Source of the DNA: Trichoplusia ni | Lineage: Eukaryota; Arthropoda; Insecta; Lepidoptera; Noctuidae | Direction: 5' to 3' | Assembly (NCBI RefSeq): GCF_003590095.1 | Contig: NC_039478.1 | Span: 6,448,001 to 6,512,000 of the forward strand | DNA: 64,000 nt | Part shown: one piece after another, positions 10,912 to 21,927 of the stretch | Layout of the letters: every line of letters begins with the position of its first letter | Position numbering within the stretch: position 1 is the stretch's first letter | Made by a program: the position numbers and the translations under genes | Notes under the pieces: model-generated | What the model saw: the letters and a program-made list of their open reading frames with translations, nothing else | What the model was told of the DNA's origin: nothing | The model's database searches: none

Positions 10912-12040
10912 AAAGTTTTTTCTTCGTTAATTACTTTTTATTTTTTGAAATGACACTGATGATCTTAATCGCAAGTTTAATTATCTAGAACTTCTTATTA
11001 CTCGAGCACCGTATCACACAGAATATTGCAATAACGAAGATGATTTGACATCAACTTTTACCGTCATGAAAATAATTATCAGTTTCCGCATAACGTTGAT
11101 TCACGCTCTATTACCGGCACACGTAATTGCGATAATTTGCAAACTGAGTGATGTCAATAACACTAGCTTTCAAACTGTATCAATTAATTATAGTGAACAA
11201 TGCGATCATCAAAGGATAGGGTTTATAACGAAGTTTCGTGGTAAACAGAATTTATAATTTTTAGTACTGCAGGCTTATTGGAACCGTTCGGCGATATAGG
11301 TTAGGTTATCAATAGTCCTTGCAAATAGCGATTAAAACGCATCAGCTAACAGTAAAGAACAAATTAATTTCCATTTTTTTTGGCAGTCTTGGCTCTTTCT
11401 TTCTTCCTTGACTCCTCTAAAGAATTAAACAACCCAACTTCAAATTAATTGATATTAAACTCGATTATATCTGGAAAGAGTCTACATCATGGATAATGAA
11501 ATGAAATGAAATAATTTATGTATCATCACTTTTACGAGTAGACGTTTCCTATCTGACTAACCTGAGAAGAATTTGGTTATCCATGTGGCCATTAGGTTGG
11601 TATGACCAAGTTATTAACATGAAGCTACAAGATAATACCTACCGTGGCACAAATGAAGAGAGTTTTTTTTGCAAAATAACAAGTCTTGCTTACAATACCA
11701 TGCGGTCATAACACTGTCTTGATTTATAGATATTGCGTCTACAACGTTATGCTTTTAAATTTTCAATCAAGGCAACCATTTTATATGAGCGTAAGATTTT
11801 TAATTTTGTTTTACGACCAATGAGGCGGCGACGTCGAGAATAACATTAAAACAATAAATGTTTACTTTTATATTGCTGTGGGTGGTAGTGACGCGATCAT
11901 ATTTCATAACAGTAGTTACTTCGTTTTTAATTTTAAGAACATTTTCAATTACCCTCACCTGAAATACGTTGTAGTTCTTCATGAAGAAAAAAAAAACAAA
12001 TTCATTCAAATATTAAAACTCTTTGTTTTTATTGTTTCAG
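10912..12040 (+). other. Probable intron, 3' part
   Basis: No coding feature visible. It ends in a very good + strand acceptor, CTCTTTGTTTTTATTGTTTCAG, with AG at 12039-12040. A short (TGAAA) tandem run lies near 11493-11512, and a second acceptor-like TTTTTTTTGGCAG near 11375 has no usable exon after it. Confidence 0.5.
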
Positions 12041-12248
12041 GCCATCTTCAAACAGACCAGGAAGGATTGAAATAGTGCTGTTCTTCAATAGTTTCATAGT
12101 AGTGTGTGTTAATTAGAGTGTTAGTTCTCTTGTGTTGAAGTGTAAGTGTTTGTTCACTGACATGTGACTCGAACATGTTGAAGATACAAATGTTAGAGTC
12201 CATCGTCAGTAATGATGCTGATGAGAGCCAGGAGCAGCAGCCGAACGG
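12041..12248 (+). CDS. First coding exon of a long + strand gene (5' UTR plus ATG at 12175), product unknown
   Basis: The exon follows an excellent acceptor (AG at 12039-12040) and ends at ACGG|GTGAGT (GT at 12249-12250). Bases 12041-12174 are UTR, with an in-frame TGA at 12136-12138. The ATG at 12175 has A at -3. The coding part is 74 nt, 24 codons plus 2 nt: it starts MLKIQMLESIVSNDAD and continues with an acidic, Gln-rich end (ESQEQQPN). Read past the donor, the frame stops at once (TGA), which also argues that splicing occurs here. A start-stop ATG TGA at 12162-12167 precedes the main ATG. The remaining exons lie to the right, probably outside the window. The acidic, Gln-rich start could suit a regulatory protein, but no family can be named. 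Confidence 0.7.
12162..12167 (+). promoter_or_regulatory. Minimal upstream ORF (ATG immediately followed by TGA)
   Basis: ATGTGA lies 7 nt before the main start codon at 12175, in the same exon. It is the first ATG of the exon. Start-stop elements of this kind are known to hold or stall ribosomes and lower translation of the main frame. Whether this one does is inference. Confidence 0.5.
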
Positions 12249-14490
12249 GTGAGTCATGATTTTATTAATTTATTTAATAGAACAAAACATAAACTGAATA
12301 TAACACATCAGAGGTGCCGCTTATTTGATTAGAAATCTTTTCAAGGATCACCTTTGGTAGGAAAAGTTGATAATGTGTTTTTGTTATGTGGACTCAATCA
12401 TTACTTTCTTTTACTTAACTTTACTACACATGATATTTAGTAACATCTAAGTTGTGCTAAGCTATTTTCGGTAGGCATAAGATATTATCAAATGAATCCT
12501 CCCGCTTTCGGTTAAGAGGGCTGTCATACTTTTACTGACCTAAAGGCACCCATGTTCCTTCCATTGCCTGACATGGAAGTAAGGGGGTACACTATAACTA
12601 CGACATGCTTGAAAGCAACAGCTGAATTTTTTTTCTTAATCTAAACACATTTTGAATTTTTATCTCATCAATTCTGTCTAAACATAATCACCATGACGAC
12701 TCAAACGGCCAAACACCAAACCTTTATAAAAAGGTCATTGACCAACTACATTCTCTGTAATAAACAGCTGATACACATGTTTATCCACCACTTCAATACC
12801 AGCTAAATGAAATACTCCATGAAGGCCCAAGCAAATAGGCTGGCTTCATTCACCTACATTGTATTAACATCGATTTTTGGCGGCATAACCGACCCGATGG
12901 CGCCGGTATAATTTCCCAGATAACTTTTTATTGGGACAAGGCAGCGTTGTTTTCTATTCACCAATTGATTTCGTCTTCGTTTTGTCACAAACAGATTAAT
13001 AAAATTATCCTAACCAATTTTATATATATGGAGGTGATTGAACCGGTTCTGATGGCAGAACTTGGGTCTCATTTATATACTTACGGTTTTTTTTAAGTAT
13101 TTTCATGATCTTTCTCGTCAGCCAGCTATTAGGATTCCAAATTCGAAAAAATATCTACACTGATATTAAATACATACTTCAGGGATTCCATTCAAATTTC
13201 GGACTAACATCAAACCTTCCGTTCCACATTATAACTTACCCCACATAGCAAGAAGCTGGATGACATTGTTTGTGGTCGTAAAAACTAAATGAAAACATAG
13301 CATAGACTGTACATATACATATATACATCTATAGTAGAGTGACAGCGCCGACAGAACGACGCGCCGACGCCGGCGTCGCGAAAACAAATTCAACAGCAAT
13401 GTTTTATGGCCAACATGAGGGTGAAGCCGGGTGTTATAAGTCAGAACTAAAGTAACGGTGTTTTCTTATGGAAGAAGCTCCATGGGAAGAATATTTAGGT
13501 CAACGTTCTTATATAGAAGGTTTAGTAGAAAGATCATCGATATTCTGCTTACGAATATTTTCAAAACAATCTATTCGGATTCTATTTCTTAAACCTCGAA
13601 GTAATAAAAGTCGGCTCGTCTATTCTACAATATACGTACGACATGTATACGATTTAATTATTATAAAGAATAATTAGCCTTGATCCGTGCGAGCGAATAA
13701 ATAAATCATTTGCGGTGAACAAGTACTATCAGTGTACTTAAAACCACAAACACCTATGCAACCTTGTCTCCATGATCCAAACCAGAAAAAAAAATCCCAC
13801 GTTAACCGTAAGTAGTACGTATGCAGACATTTTCTCAAATAGAACACAAACGTACACCAAGTTCTGCCTCCCTTCACAGACAGAAGGAACCGGTAATAAA
13901 AACCACGCTTACTCATTAAAATAAATTCCAAAATTTATCATTCAAAAGTGTCAAATCATATACTCAGTAGGGACGTCCAGCTAAAGCGTTGCACAGATAT
14001 ATAAGTATTACCAGACTCTCGCAAAGCACAAAGGGCACTACTTTAGCGGAGACCTTTAGAGTACCTCTTACTCCAAGTAATGCATCTCTAAAGGAACCTC
14101 ACTATCATAGTGCGAGGGATAAGTGGACCAGATCCCCCTTCTGGCTTCCTGAGTATACACGGACACTTGGTACCTTGGCACCTAATTGATATTTATAGAT
14201 AATTAACTTAAAGAAAATTTTAATTGCGCGATTCAGGGTCAGTAGAAAAAAAACGTTTAAGAAACAACTGACCATCGGGAGGGTACTTGGAAATAATTTA
14301 GAAATGACAAGAGTATATCAGGTAGGGAATGCGGGTAGTCTGCAGATATTCTTTGACGTTTTGTTGTTATTGACAGATTAAGTATAAATTGTGTTATTAT
14401 GTTATAGTAGGTATGTTTATAGGCCTAACATAGATTTTGCGAGTCATTAATTGGGTTAAAGACAATATTTATGAGTAACCATAAGTAAAT
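12249..14490 (+). other. Intron of the + strand gene
   Basis: AT-rich, with no supported exon on the + strand. A GC-rich, CpG-bearing patch at 13334-13381 (ACAGCGCCGAC..GCCGACGCCGGCGTCGCG) follows an AT-rich run and looks promoter-like, but I see no clear exon after it. A 69-codon frame at 13468-13674 starts MEEAPWEEYLGQ and then becomes low-quality sequence. On the minus strand 13240-13284 is flanked by splice-like signals (see findings). Confidence 0.5.
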
Positions 14491-14499
14491 AGCCTAATA

Positions 14500-14673
14500 A
14501 TGAGCGAATTAGTATCATTTGGTAATGAATTTATTACATTAGCATGGATCTTTCATAAAGAAAATGTTATTAACTTTAAACAGCTTGTTACTATTGTTGA
14601 ATATAGACATAATAATATATATTTAAATTTTGAAGCTCAACCAAGAAAGGCACGAACAAAGAAGTCTGCATAA
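14500..14673 (+). CDS. Small ORF of 57 codons, unknown, possibly mobile-element or virus derived
   Basis: The frame runs from the ATG at 14500 to the TAA at 14671-14673. It starts MSELVSFGNEFITLAW, has a mixed hydrophobic and polar middle, and ends in a basic tail (QPRKARTKKSA). Most third codon positions are A or T. It reads more like a real protein than the other short frames here, but I recognise no family. Immediately downstream is a block with a 29-bp tandem duplication, a TATA box and an Inr, so this may be the end of an element's last gene followed by its LTR. Nothing at either end proves that. It is also short enough to be chance. Confidence 0.3.
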   Translation: MSELVSFGNEFITLAWIFHKENVINFKQLVTIVEYRHNNIYLNFEAQPRKARTKKSA

Positions 14674-14783
14674 CAATCAAAGATTTTTGTCTTCATCTCA
14701 GTACTAACTCAAATTATACGTTTATGTGTATAGAATTAAATGCCCTCTTGACATATTCCCAATAGATATAAGTGTTAAGCTAT

Positions 14784-14841
14784 CAGTCAAATGCCTAGCA
14801 AGTACATTTAGCCAGTCAAAAACCTGGCAAGTACTATATAA
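14784..14841 (+). repeat. 29-bp tandem duplication upstream of a TATA box
   Basis: The unit at 14784-14812 (CAGTCAAATGCCTAGCAAG...) repeats at 14813-14841 (CAGTCAAAAACCTGGCAAG...). The first 22 bases differ at three positions. The second copy runs into the TATA box. Duplicated blocks of this sort are usual in LTR U3 regions and in insect promoters. Confidence 0.65.
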
Positions 14842-14870
14842 GGTTGAAATCTCGCCTCCTTCTCATCGAC
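14835..14870 (+). promoter_or_regulatory. Core promoter: TATATAAGG with Inr 30 bp downstream
   Basis: TATATAAGG begins at 14835. TCATCG lies at 14863-14868 with its A at 14865, exactly 30 bp downstream, which is the canonical arthropod spacing. The following sequence (CTTCAACCAACATAATTACA) would be the leader. The first ATG after it is at 15060 and opens a frame of only 17 codons (MNWLSPRPFKVLLFSSF), so the transcript is either spliced, non-coding, or an LTR transcript. Confidence 0.45.
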
Positions 14871-15059
14871 CTTCAACCAACATAATTACAACGTAACATA
14901 CTCACCATTATATCGGTTACGCTGTACTGCAGCTGAGGCAATTGATTTAATTTTCAATCGTCGAACGATTCAAATCAAGAACGCCATTCACACAATTAAG
15001 GACGGAACACACGGGTGCATTTGAACACGATCAGTTAAAGTATTTTGATTTTCTTGAAT

Positions 15060-15284
15060 AATGAATTGGTTAAGCCCAAGACCTTTCAAGGTTCTTTTGT
15101 TCTCATCATTTTAAACAACTTTTATCATTAGAATAATACTATAATCGCGAAAAAACATGAAAGCTCCACAGCAGTTTTTTTTTGCGTTTACATTATTGGT
15201 CTCAGAGTAAAAGTTATTCATAATGATGACTATAATGACAGCTTTTAAGATCTTGCGTTTATTCTGTTATACGTTTTATACTCG
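15060..15284. other. AT-rich intronic stretch
   Basis: Apart from the 17-codon frame at 15060, nothing is visible here. Confidence 0.5.
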
Positions 15285-15400
15285 TGCCATCATCATGATT
15301 ATATTGAAAGACTAAAATCGCCCACTGCTGGGTATGGCTCACACCCAAAAGTTAAGTCGCATACTGCATAGGTCATTCCGTCTTCCCTGCCACTTCTTGA
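15285..15400 (+). repeat. Decayed lepidopteran interspersed repeat (CGCCCACTGCTGGG type)
   Basis: CCATCATCATGATT is followed by ATCGCCCACTGCTGGGTATG (15318-15337) and later by TCTTCCCTGCCACTTC. The run of CATCAT and the CCCACTGCTGGGCATAGGC-like core are typical of a very common lepidopteran repeat. The copy is diverged and short. Confidence 0.5.
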
Positions 15401-18400
15401 AACTAGAAGATATTATTTTTGAGTTAAAGCTTTATATTACATTAAAACTATACAGCCTCCATACTTCAATTGTCGAAAAAAAATAGACATGTTTAAACTA
15501 GATCAATAGTACTTAGTTCTTGGGAACGCGTTTAATATGACTGGTGTAATCGATCCCAAGGCGATTGTACACCAGCGCAATTAACTTGGCAGTAACCGCT
15601 GTTACACAACGGTGTGCTACCGATATTCCGTTCAGAGCAACGAGCCGTGAAATATGACGCTAGAAAAAGCGATCGTGTGTACTCAGCCTTAATTCGTACT
15701 TGTGAACGAAAATATAACAGGAACAATATGTCTTCTTAATTACATTGTGTGTTTTGTTGCAGTTATAGCAAATTTTGTTCGGAAATGAGTTTTTGTTAGG
15801 ATTCAATTAGTAGCTAATTAATTAGTAATTTGATTTTTAAGCGTAGGTTTCTTGGCTGGTATTTGAAGATTGATAATTTGTCGATCTGTTTTAGAATATC
15901 GCGTCTATCTGTGACCAGGATATTTGCAAAAGCGTAAGGAATAACGGAAACTAAAATTACACTAAATTTTAAAGCTAAAGTTTATTTTAAATATTACCTC
16001 GTTTTGTTCAAATGGCTTTAACAATTTTGATAAATGTTTCATGATGGTAGCTGACTGATGTACCTAAGTTAAAAAGTACAATTTCAATATCTAAAATTCA
16101 AAACCTTATAAATAACCATCAAAACAGAACTAAGTAGTTTTAATATTGGCGTCGGTTTATTAATAACGTGAGGCAACAAAGTTAAAACATAACTAAACTC
16201 AATTTCGGCCGCTTATAAACCAACCCTCGAGTAATCCCAAAACATGGGCCTTCGGAATAGATCTGGGTATCGCCATGTCCCAAAATAACGTGTATAGGGC
16301 TACCTCACCTTAATAATAAGGGGGGTTGTACACTACCCACAGTTTTACTGACATACAGCTTGATTTTTGACGGCCCTGTAGGGGCTGTAGGGTACAAGTC
16401 AGGGATGAACGACGAAGTTGGAGCCAATAGAAGCTGCAAAGCTGTTTAGAAAGACCTAGATGAAGGATTCGCCTAATAGAAAAAAAATGATAGGAATAAG
16501 AATCTATATACAATAAGCGAAGTCATTAAAAGCTGCATAATGATGATAACTATAATATGGATCACCTTAAATGTATAGTATTATAATTTCTTCCATCTCG
16601 GCACGTCTATCCAACATTCTCGGCATATATGTAACTCCAGGTACGCTTAACTAAACCACACTAATCTCAATACAGGTTTACAAGCACAGTACCACATCGG
16701 GTCACCAAAAATATGATTTTCGGGACAGTCAAATTTCTCACAGTCTCCTTGCAGTGCACAAACTCCCTAACGGTCGAACAGCTTCATAATGATTTCCACA
16801 TTTTCCACAATATACGGGGAAATCAGTTTTCTAATGGTGAGAAAGGAAAATAAAACCGTTGTGTTCTCGATGACGTAGCTCCGTTTTATTTTCTCTCACA
16901 GTAATATAATGTATGAGTGTTGAATAATAAATTACTGTGTTAAGGTGTTTTGTGATGATGTATCGACTTTCCCTGTCTTGTACATGCATGTTATATTATA
17001 GATGTTTATGCTATGTAATAATTTTACGTATGGCGAAGATACTGGTTGGTTTTCCTTTAATTTTTTCTCTAAAACAGTCATGTTAATAATGTCACACATA
17101 CGACTTTGTTGAAACAGAACCTGGTCCCATTTTGTTAAAATATAAAAAGGAATATGTTCAAAACATTAAGCCAAAAATTTAAACCGCTAATATAGATGTG
17201 CCCTAGATATTTATAAGTTTTTCTCAGTCCTGGTAAACAGACGAAAATGTATGAAAACAAATCGGAGTCTAGTCAGTACGCAAAATACTTGATACCCATG
17301 TCTCCTAAAACCACAGAATAACAAAAAGTGTTGCTATTACTTGGTGATATCACCAATACCATTCGTTGTGACCAAATCACAATATAATACCAAACATTGT
17401 ATGCAGTAGGTAGGTGTGTCAATAGCATGCGATGAACATGTTTACAGCAACGCGTAAATAATGGCAATTTGCTAACCCAACAAACACGGGATGACCCATA
17501 TTTCTTCGTTGACTTGTGTTACGTCGAATGCCGGATAAAGCTGATTCATGTTTGCATGCAGCAAGCTAATCCGGACTAGATAGTAGAGGAAAATCGTATA
17601 AAATACAAAAAAAAATTAATGGTATGTAGTAAAGGGTTCGGGAGAGATTGAGTACACCACCTTTAGTTAACCGTATTTGCTCTGTTTGCCAAGTGACTTT
17701 TGTCAAACGTTGAGTGTATTGATATTTAAGGAGCCACCGGAAATATTAGTCATTAGTTGTATTTTAGCGTTATTTATGAAAAGTCATTAGGCTAAAACAA
17801 AATCAGAAACACTGAATAGCAGTCTGATATATACTAATTAGTTTTACAACAAAAGTTATGGATAACAATTGGACTTAGTAATTGTAATGGATTATTACAA
17901 GCAACAATTTCGAATTTAAATTCAACATAACGAAGATTAAAATTTAACACACGCTGCTACAAACCATCTTAACCATCATATACCGTATTTCACAGTAATA
18001 GTTCGTGCATTACGTAACAGATGGCGTTGTATGGTGTGACGGCACGACAGGCACTAATAGGGAGGTAACGAACTAGTCAGGCAGACCGGTTGCGGCTGCC
18101 AATTAGACCTGCCGTAAGCACATCAGATTGAGTTATCTACCCTCCTGACCTACAGCCAAATGGACTATTGATGCGCAGAATTAAAACAACTAGATGCGGC
18201 CACTAATCGGAGGCAATGCAATCAGAATACTATCCTTAAAATATTATAAACGCGAAAGTTTATACCTAAAACCTTAAAACCAATGGACAGATTGATACTT
18301 AGAGAACTTGGTACTCAGATGGTTTTATACCAGAATTAACATATATTTTCTACAATGATTGTAACTACCTATTTGTGGCCCGCGGGAAAAATATTAGATG

Positions 18401-18597
18401 GAAGAATTTCGCGTTTATAATATTAGTTGGATATTTTATGATTAAAGCCCATGCGTTTAGGCCAATGGTCATTGTTCAGAATAAAATAATGATGTACATC
18501 CAAATATTAGACAAGATTCTCCATTCAACAGTAAAAAGTCTTACTCATATAATTCATAGCTACAATTAAAGTCACTACAGACAACAAAACCCCAAAT
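15401..18597. other. AT-rich intronic stretch
   Basis: No exon that I can support. An acceptor-like TTTTGTTGCAG lies near 15763, but no frame of useful length follows it. An imperfect hairpin pairs GAGAAAGGAAAATAAAAC (about 16840-16857) with GTTTTATTTTCTCTC (about 16883-16897). A somewhat GC-richer patch at 16320-16460 has a 67-codon frame on the minus strand that I do not recognise. Confidence 0.5.
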
Positions 18598-18730
18598 ATA
18601 ATTCTCATTCGCACCACAAATAAAGTCTGTTTGCGTTTCCTCCTTCAAAAGCATGTTTATGATATAGGTGTTTCCAACCTGTACATACCTATATATACGT
18701 AGTCCTATATTTGGGAAAGACACAGGTGGT
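18598..18730. repeat. Unclassified repeat, copy 1
   Basis: AATAAAGTCTGTTTGCGTTTCCTCC (around 18619-18643) is shared, with two mismatches, with AATAAGGACTGTTTGCGTTTCCTCC at about 20478-20502. The sequences after it also run roughly parallel for several dozen bases (AAAAG..TGATA). I do not know the family or its ends. A 94-codon minus-strand frame overlapping this block (18825-18541) is probably a by-product. Confidence 0.4.
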
Positions 18731-20104
18731 TTACGTGTTGCCCTTTTAGGTCGGATAGTCCCAAAGGCACACCTTACCGAGATATCAGACCTTAATCCCT
18801 CCAAAATGATTTGGGCGTGTGTCAACGGTGCTAACGTGATCCTATTTTGGAAAAATAATAATTTATTACGTTGTTGTTAGCTTTATGGTTGAGCTGGTAT
18901 TGTTTTTTTATTTGTTTGGTCGATAGAATTTAATATAATATTCTATTGTTGACTGATTTTTTATATCTTCGCAAATATTTGAATTTCTTACATGTCTCTT
19001 AAAGTATAGTAAAATACAGGAGATTATAGACAAAAAATGAGATTTAATTTAGTCCAAGTTACTTGTATTAAAAGCAAATGCGACTGATGAACTAAAAACC
19101 AGCCCTAGCAAGGCTGATTTAAATTGTATTGACAGAGGAGTACGTAATTCAGTCTATCTCAAGGAAATATTCTTTTTACCAATAAGTTACATTAGGAAGA
19201 ATTTTTCGTATCGAAGAGAATTCGTAACTACATACATATTACTCCATATATTACTTTAATATACCTCTCCCTCTTGTGGAGCACTAAAATAGGCATATTT
19301 TGTCCCAAGAATAATTTCCCTTTGTCACCTTTGACAAAGGTATTACCTGCCAAAGTCAACATCTCGTTACTCTGTCACTTTATACCCCGGCGGAGGCCGA
19401 AAATATCACTTACAAGAAAATATAGCCCAAATCCACCACACTAAGAAGACCCCTGATCAACTAAATAGTCCTTTTGAGCCTTAGTAGTTTTGTTAAGCTC
19501 AAGACACTAGCTGGCTCTAGTTACGCTGGTCCCATTAAAAATAGGTTTACCTATCTATTTGATACTTAGATAAGTTATGATGGAAATGCGTACTTGAGAG
19601 AGTTGTTAAATAAATCATGTCATCGCTGAAACGAAGACAGCCTATTGGAAAAATTATGAAATATTTTCGTAACAATTTCATAAGGCAAGGGAAGACAGTT
19701 CTAAACGACAGTTTAGTATATATTTCTGCCACTTTTACCTAAAAGTACCAAACATTAACATTTCTGCTGACCTAAAATATATCTTACACATTTGACTCAC
19801 AGTAATGAACATCCCAAAGGTTAAAAAGCAGGGAAAAAAATGTCGTAAACCTGAATTCGAAGTTGAATAACTATCAACCATTTCTCGATAGTGAATAATA
19901 GCAACGCTGACCGCAAGTTCGTTAAAAGTCCACAGCACTTCGAAGCTTTAATTAAAAGTTCCCTGAAAAGACCTCCACGAACCAATATTGAACAAATTTT
20001 CATGGTACGGTCTGCTTTACTGTAAATTGTTATATTTTATTGCGCAAGTAAGTTCCTACTTACACACTATAAGTGCAATATAATATTTGACTGCACAGTT
20101 AAGC
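18731..20104. other. AT-rich intronic stretch
   Basis: No gene visible. A perfect 9-bp hairpin, CCTTTGTCA and TGACAAAGG with a 4-nt loop, lies at 19319-19340. Confidence 0.5.
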
Positions 20105-20190
20105 GAGTGGTTGAGGTATCGGTTGTTTGAAAACCCCCGCGACACAATGATTAAATTCCATACCACGGGAGTCGTTTTTCAAAAAAAAAG
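20105..20190 (+). repeat. Internally deleted tRNA-derived SINE
   Basis: GCGAGTGGTTGAGGTATCGG gives the A-box head, and GCGACACAATGATTAAATTCC with GGGAGTCG gives the tail of the same SINE as at 10711. The B box and body are missing, so head and tail are joined. A poly(A)-rich run follows (AAAAAAAAAGAAATAAAAG), as expected for a SINE 3' end. Confidence 0.55.
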
Positions 20191-20464
20191 AAATAAAAGA
20201 AAAAAAATAATGAATATACATAGCAACGAAAATAGAGGATATTTGAAGAATTTAACGCAGATTTAAGAATTGCCTAAAACGTAAAAAACAATATAAAATT
20301 AACGTTGATGAATACAACCACTTCGACCAAAGCTATAAAGCCAATTTTGAACAGCAGTTAACATGAAAATAACTAAAAAAAATCCTTTCCCTTATAACTT
20401 ATAGACCTGATTTATAACATATCCTACGTTTTCTACCCCAGTCTTCTTCCTATCCACTGTAAAT

Positions 20465-20600
20465 ATTTCGCATCATAAATAAGGACTGTTTGCGTTTCCT
20501 CCGTACTTTAAAAGTTGTGATAGATGGCTGACATCTCTTTGCAGTCTAGACCGTACCTAAGTTGGCTTTTATAAGTTGTACACAATGTATTTCGGTGAAG
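20465..20600. repeat. Unclassified repeat, copy 2
   Basis: This is the partner of the block at 18598-18730, sharing CTGTTTGCGTTTCCTCC and the following AAAAG..TGATA. The copy is diverged, and the ends are not defined. Confidence 0.4.
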
Positions 20601-20976
20601 CGCGGTCATATTTTTCATATTTCACCACGTAATAATATGGCTTATTTGCACTAGGATAGAGACTTCCCCAATGAAAAGAAGATAAAAAAAAATTGATCAA
20701 CCGATGATCATTTGGAATACCATTTTTTTATCCTAGCTGGTCTTTCTATATGTAACGACTCCCAAGGTAAGGAGTTTAGTAATTGTGTCCCTAAACCTTA
20801 GACTTACAACCATTCGGCGATTGGATCATACAAAAGCTTTAACTCCTGGTTTGCATGGTTATCTATGCAGTCATATTTCCTCGAAGAAAATTTAATATTA
20901 TTCCATGAACCAAAACTGTATTTAAATTAAATCTTAAATATGCATAAACACTGATCTAAACATTTATATAAAATTA

Positions 20977-21239
20977 CTAGCTGTTGCCTGCGACTTCGTC
21001 CCCGTGGGTAGAAGATATAAGTTATGATTTATACCTGCCCTGTTTTTTTTTCACATTTTCCATTGTATCTTAGCTCCTATTAGTCGCAGCGTGATGGTTT
21101 ATAGCCTAAAGCCTTCCTCGATGAATGGTCTATTCAACACAAAAAGAATTCTTCAATTTGGACCAGTAGTTCCTGAGATTAACACGTTCAAACAAACAAA
21201 CAAACAAACTCTTCAGCTTTATATATTTAGAAGTATAGA
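20977..21239 (-). mobile_element. Non-autonomous Helitron (Lep1-like), copy 1
   Basis: Read on the minus strand it starts TCTATACTTCTAAATATATA and ends GCAACAGCTAG. It sits exactly between A and T. TC at the 5' end, CTAG at the 3' end and insertion at A|T are Helitron hallmarks, and the body with GTTTGTTTGTTTGTTTGAAC belongs to the widespread lepidopteran Lep1-like group. At 263 bp it has no Rep/helicase gene and depends on a partner. It is similar enough to the copies at 21701 and 40378 to align by eye along its length. Confidence 0.8.
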
Positions 21240-21700
21240 TTATAAAGAATTAAAACATTGTTCCTACCAAATTAACATTTTACAGTTGAAAATCTACAAA
21301 CAACGAAGTTAGAATTCATAAAGTAAATTACTCACATCGACATTAAACCTCTTTATGACAAAATAATGAAGAAACCCTATTAATTTAGCAGTTCTATTTA
21401 ACTTAGCCAAGTTATGAAACATTGCAGTTAACGTGTTTCGTAATAATGGGCTTAATTATATTTTTGTTATATGCGCTGATGAAACAAAAAATGAGGTTTG
21501 CGTAATACAAGCAATCGCTTGTCATTAATGATGATGTGTGGTTGCAAGACAAATAAATTTTAATGAAATGAGGTACTTGTTGGGTAGATTAAATTACAAT
21601 AATAATATTAATACCACAACGTTCACACAACGCCATCTAGTCTCAAACTCGTAAACATTTCTGTGTATAAAAAACACATATTTATTATGTTATAAACAAG
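21240..21700. other. AT-rich spacer between two Helitron copies
   Basis: Nothing recognisable. This 461-bp stretch separates two Helitron copies of the same orientation. Confidence 0.5.
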
Positions 21701-21927
21701 CTAGCTGTTGCCCGCGACTTCGTCCCCGTGGGTGGAAGATATAATTTATGATTTATATCTGCCCTGTTTTTTTCACATTTTCCATTTTATCTTCGCTCCT
21801 ATTAGTCGCAGCGTGATGGTTTATAGCCTAAAGCCTTCCTCGATGAATGGTGTTAGAATAGTTCCTGAGATTAGCGCGTTCAAACAAACAAACTTTTCAG
21901 CTTTATATATTAGTATAAGTATATAGA
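21701..21927 (-). mobile_element. Non-autonomous Helitron (Lep1-like), copy 2
   Basis: Same family and orientation as copy 1. On the + strand it starts CTAGCTGTTGCCCGCGACTT and ends at the TC side (TATATAGA). It lacks a segment of about 25 bases present in copy 1 (the 'CTATTCAACAC..GGACCA' part) and carries an extended TC end. The base next to CTAG is not the usual T, so that flank has changed or the end is slightly altered. Confidence 0.8.

Noticed and set aside
12175..12248. Assignment of the main gene to a named transcription factor or enzyme
   Set aside because: Twenty-four residues with no domain cannot support a name. Any symbol would be a guess.
13400..14502. ATAAG upstream of ATG 13468 and ATG 14500 as baculovirus-type late promoters
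   Set aside because: ATAAG is frequent in AT-rich DNA, and neither frame matches a viral protein that I know. Recorded only as a reason to search.
18541..18825. 94-codon minus-strand frame
   Set aside because: Overlaps an unclassified repeat and shows no domain. A CTCG|GTAAGG site inside it is probably chance.
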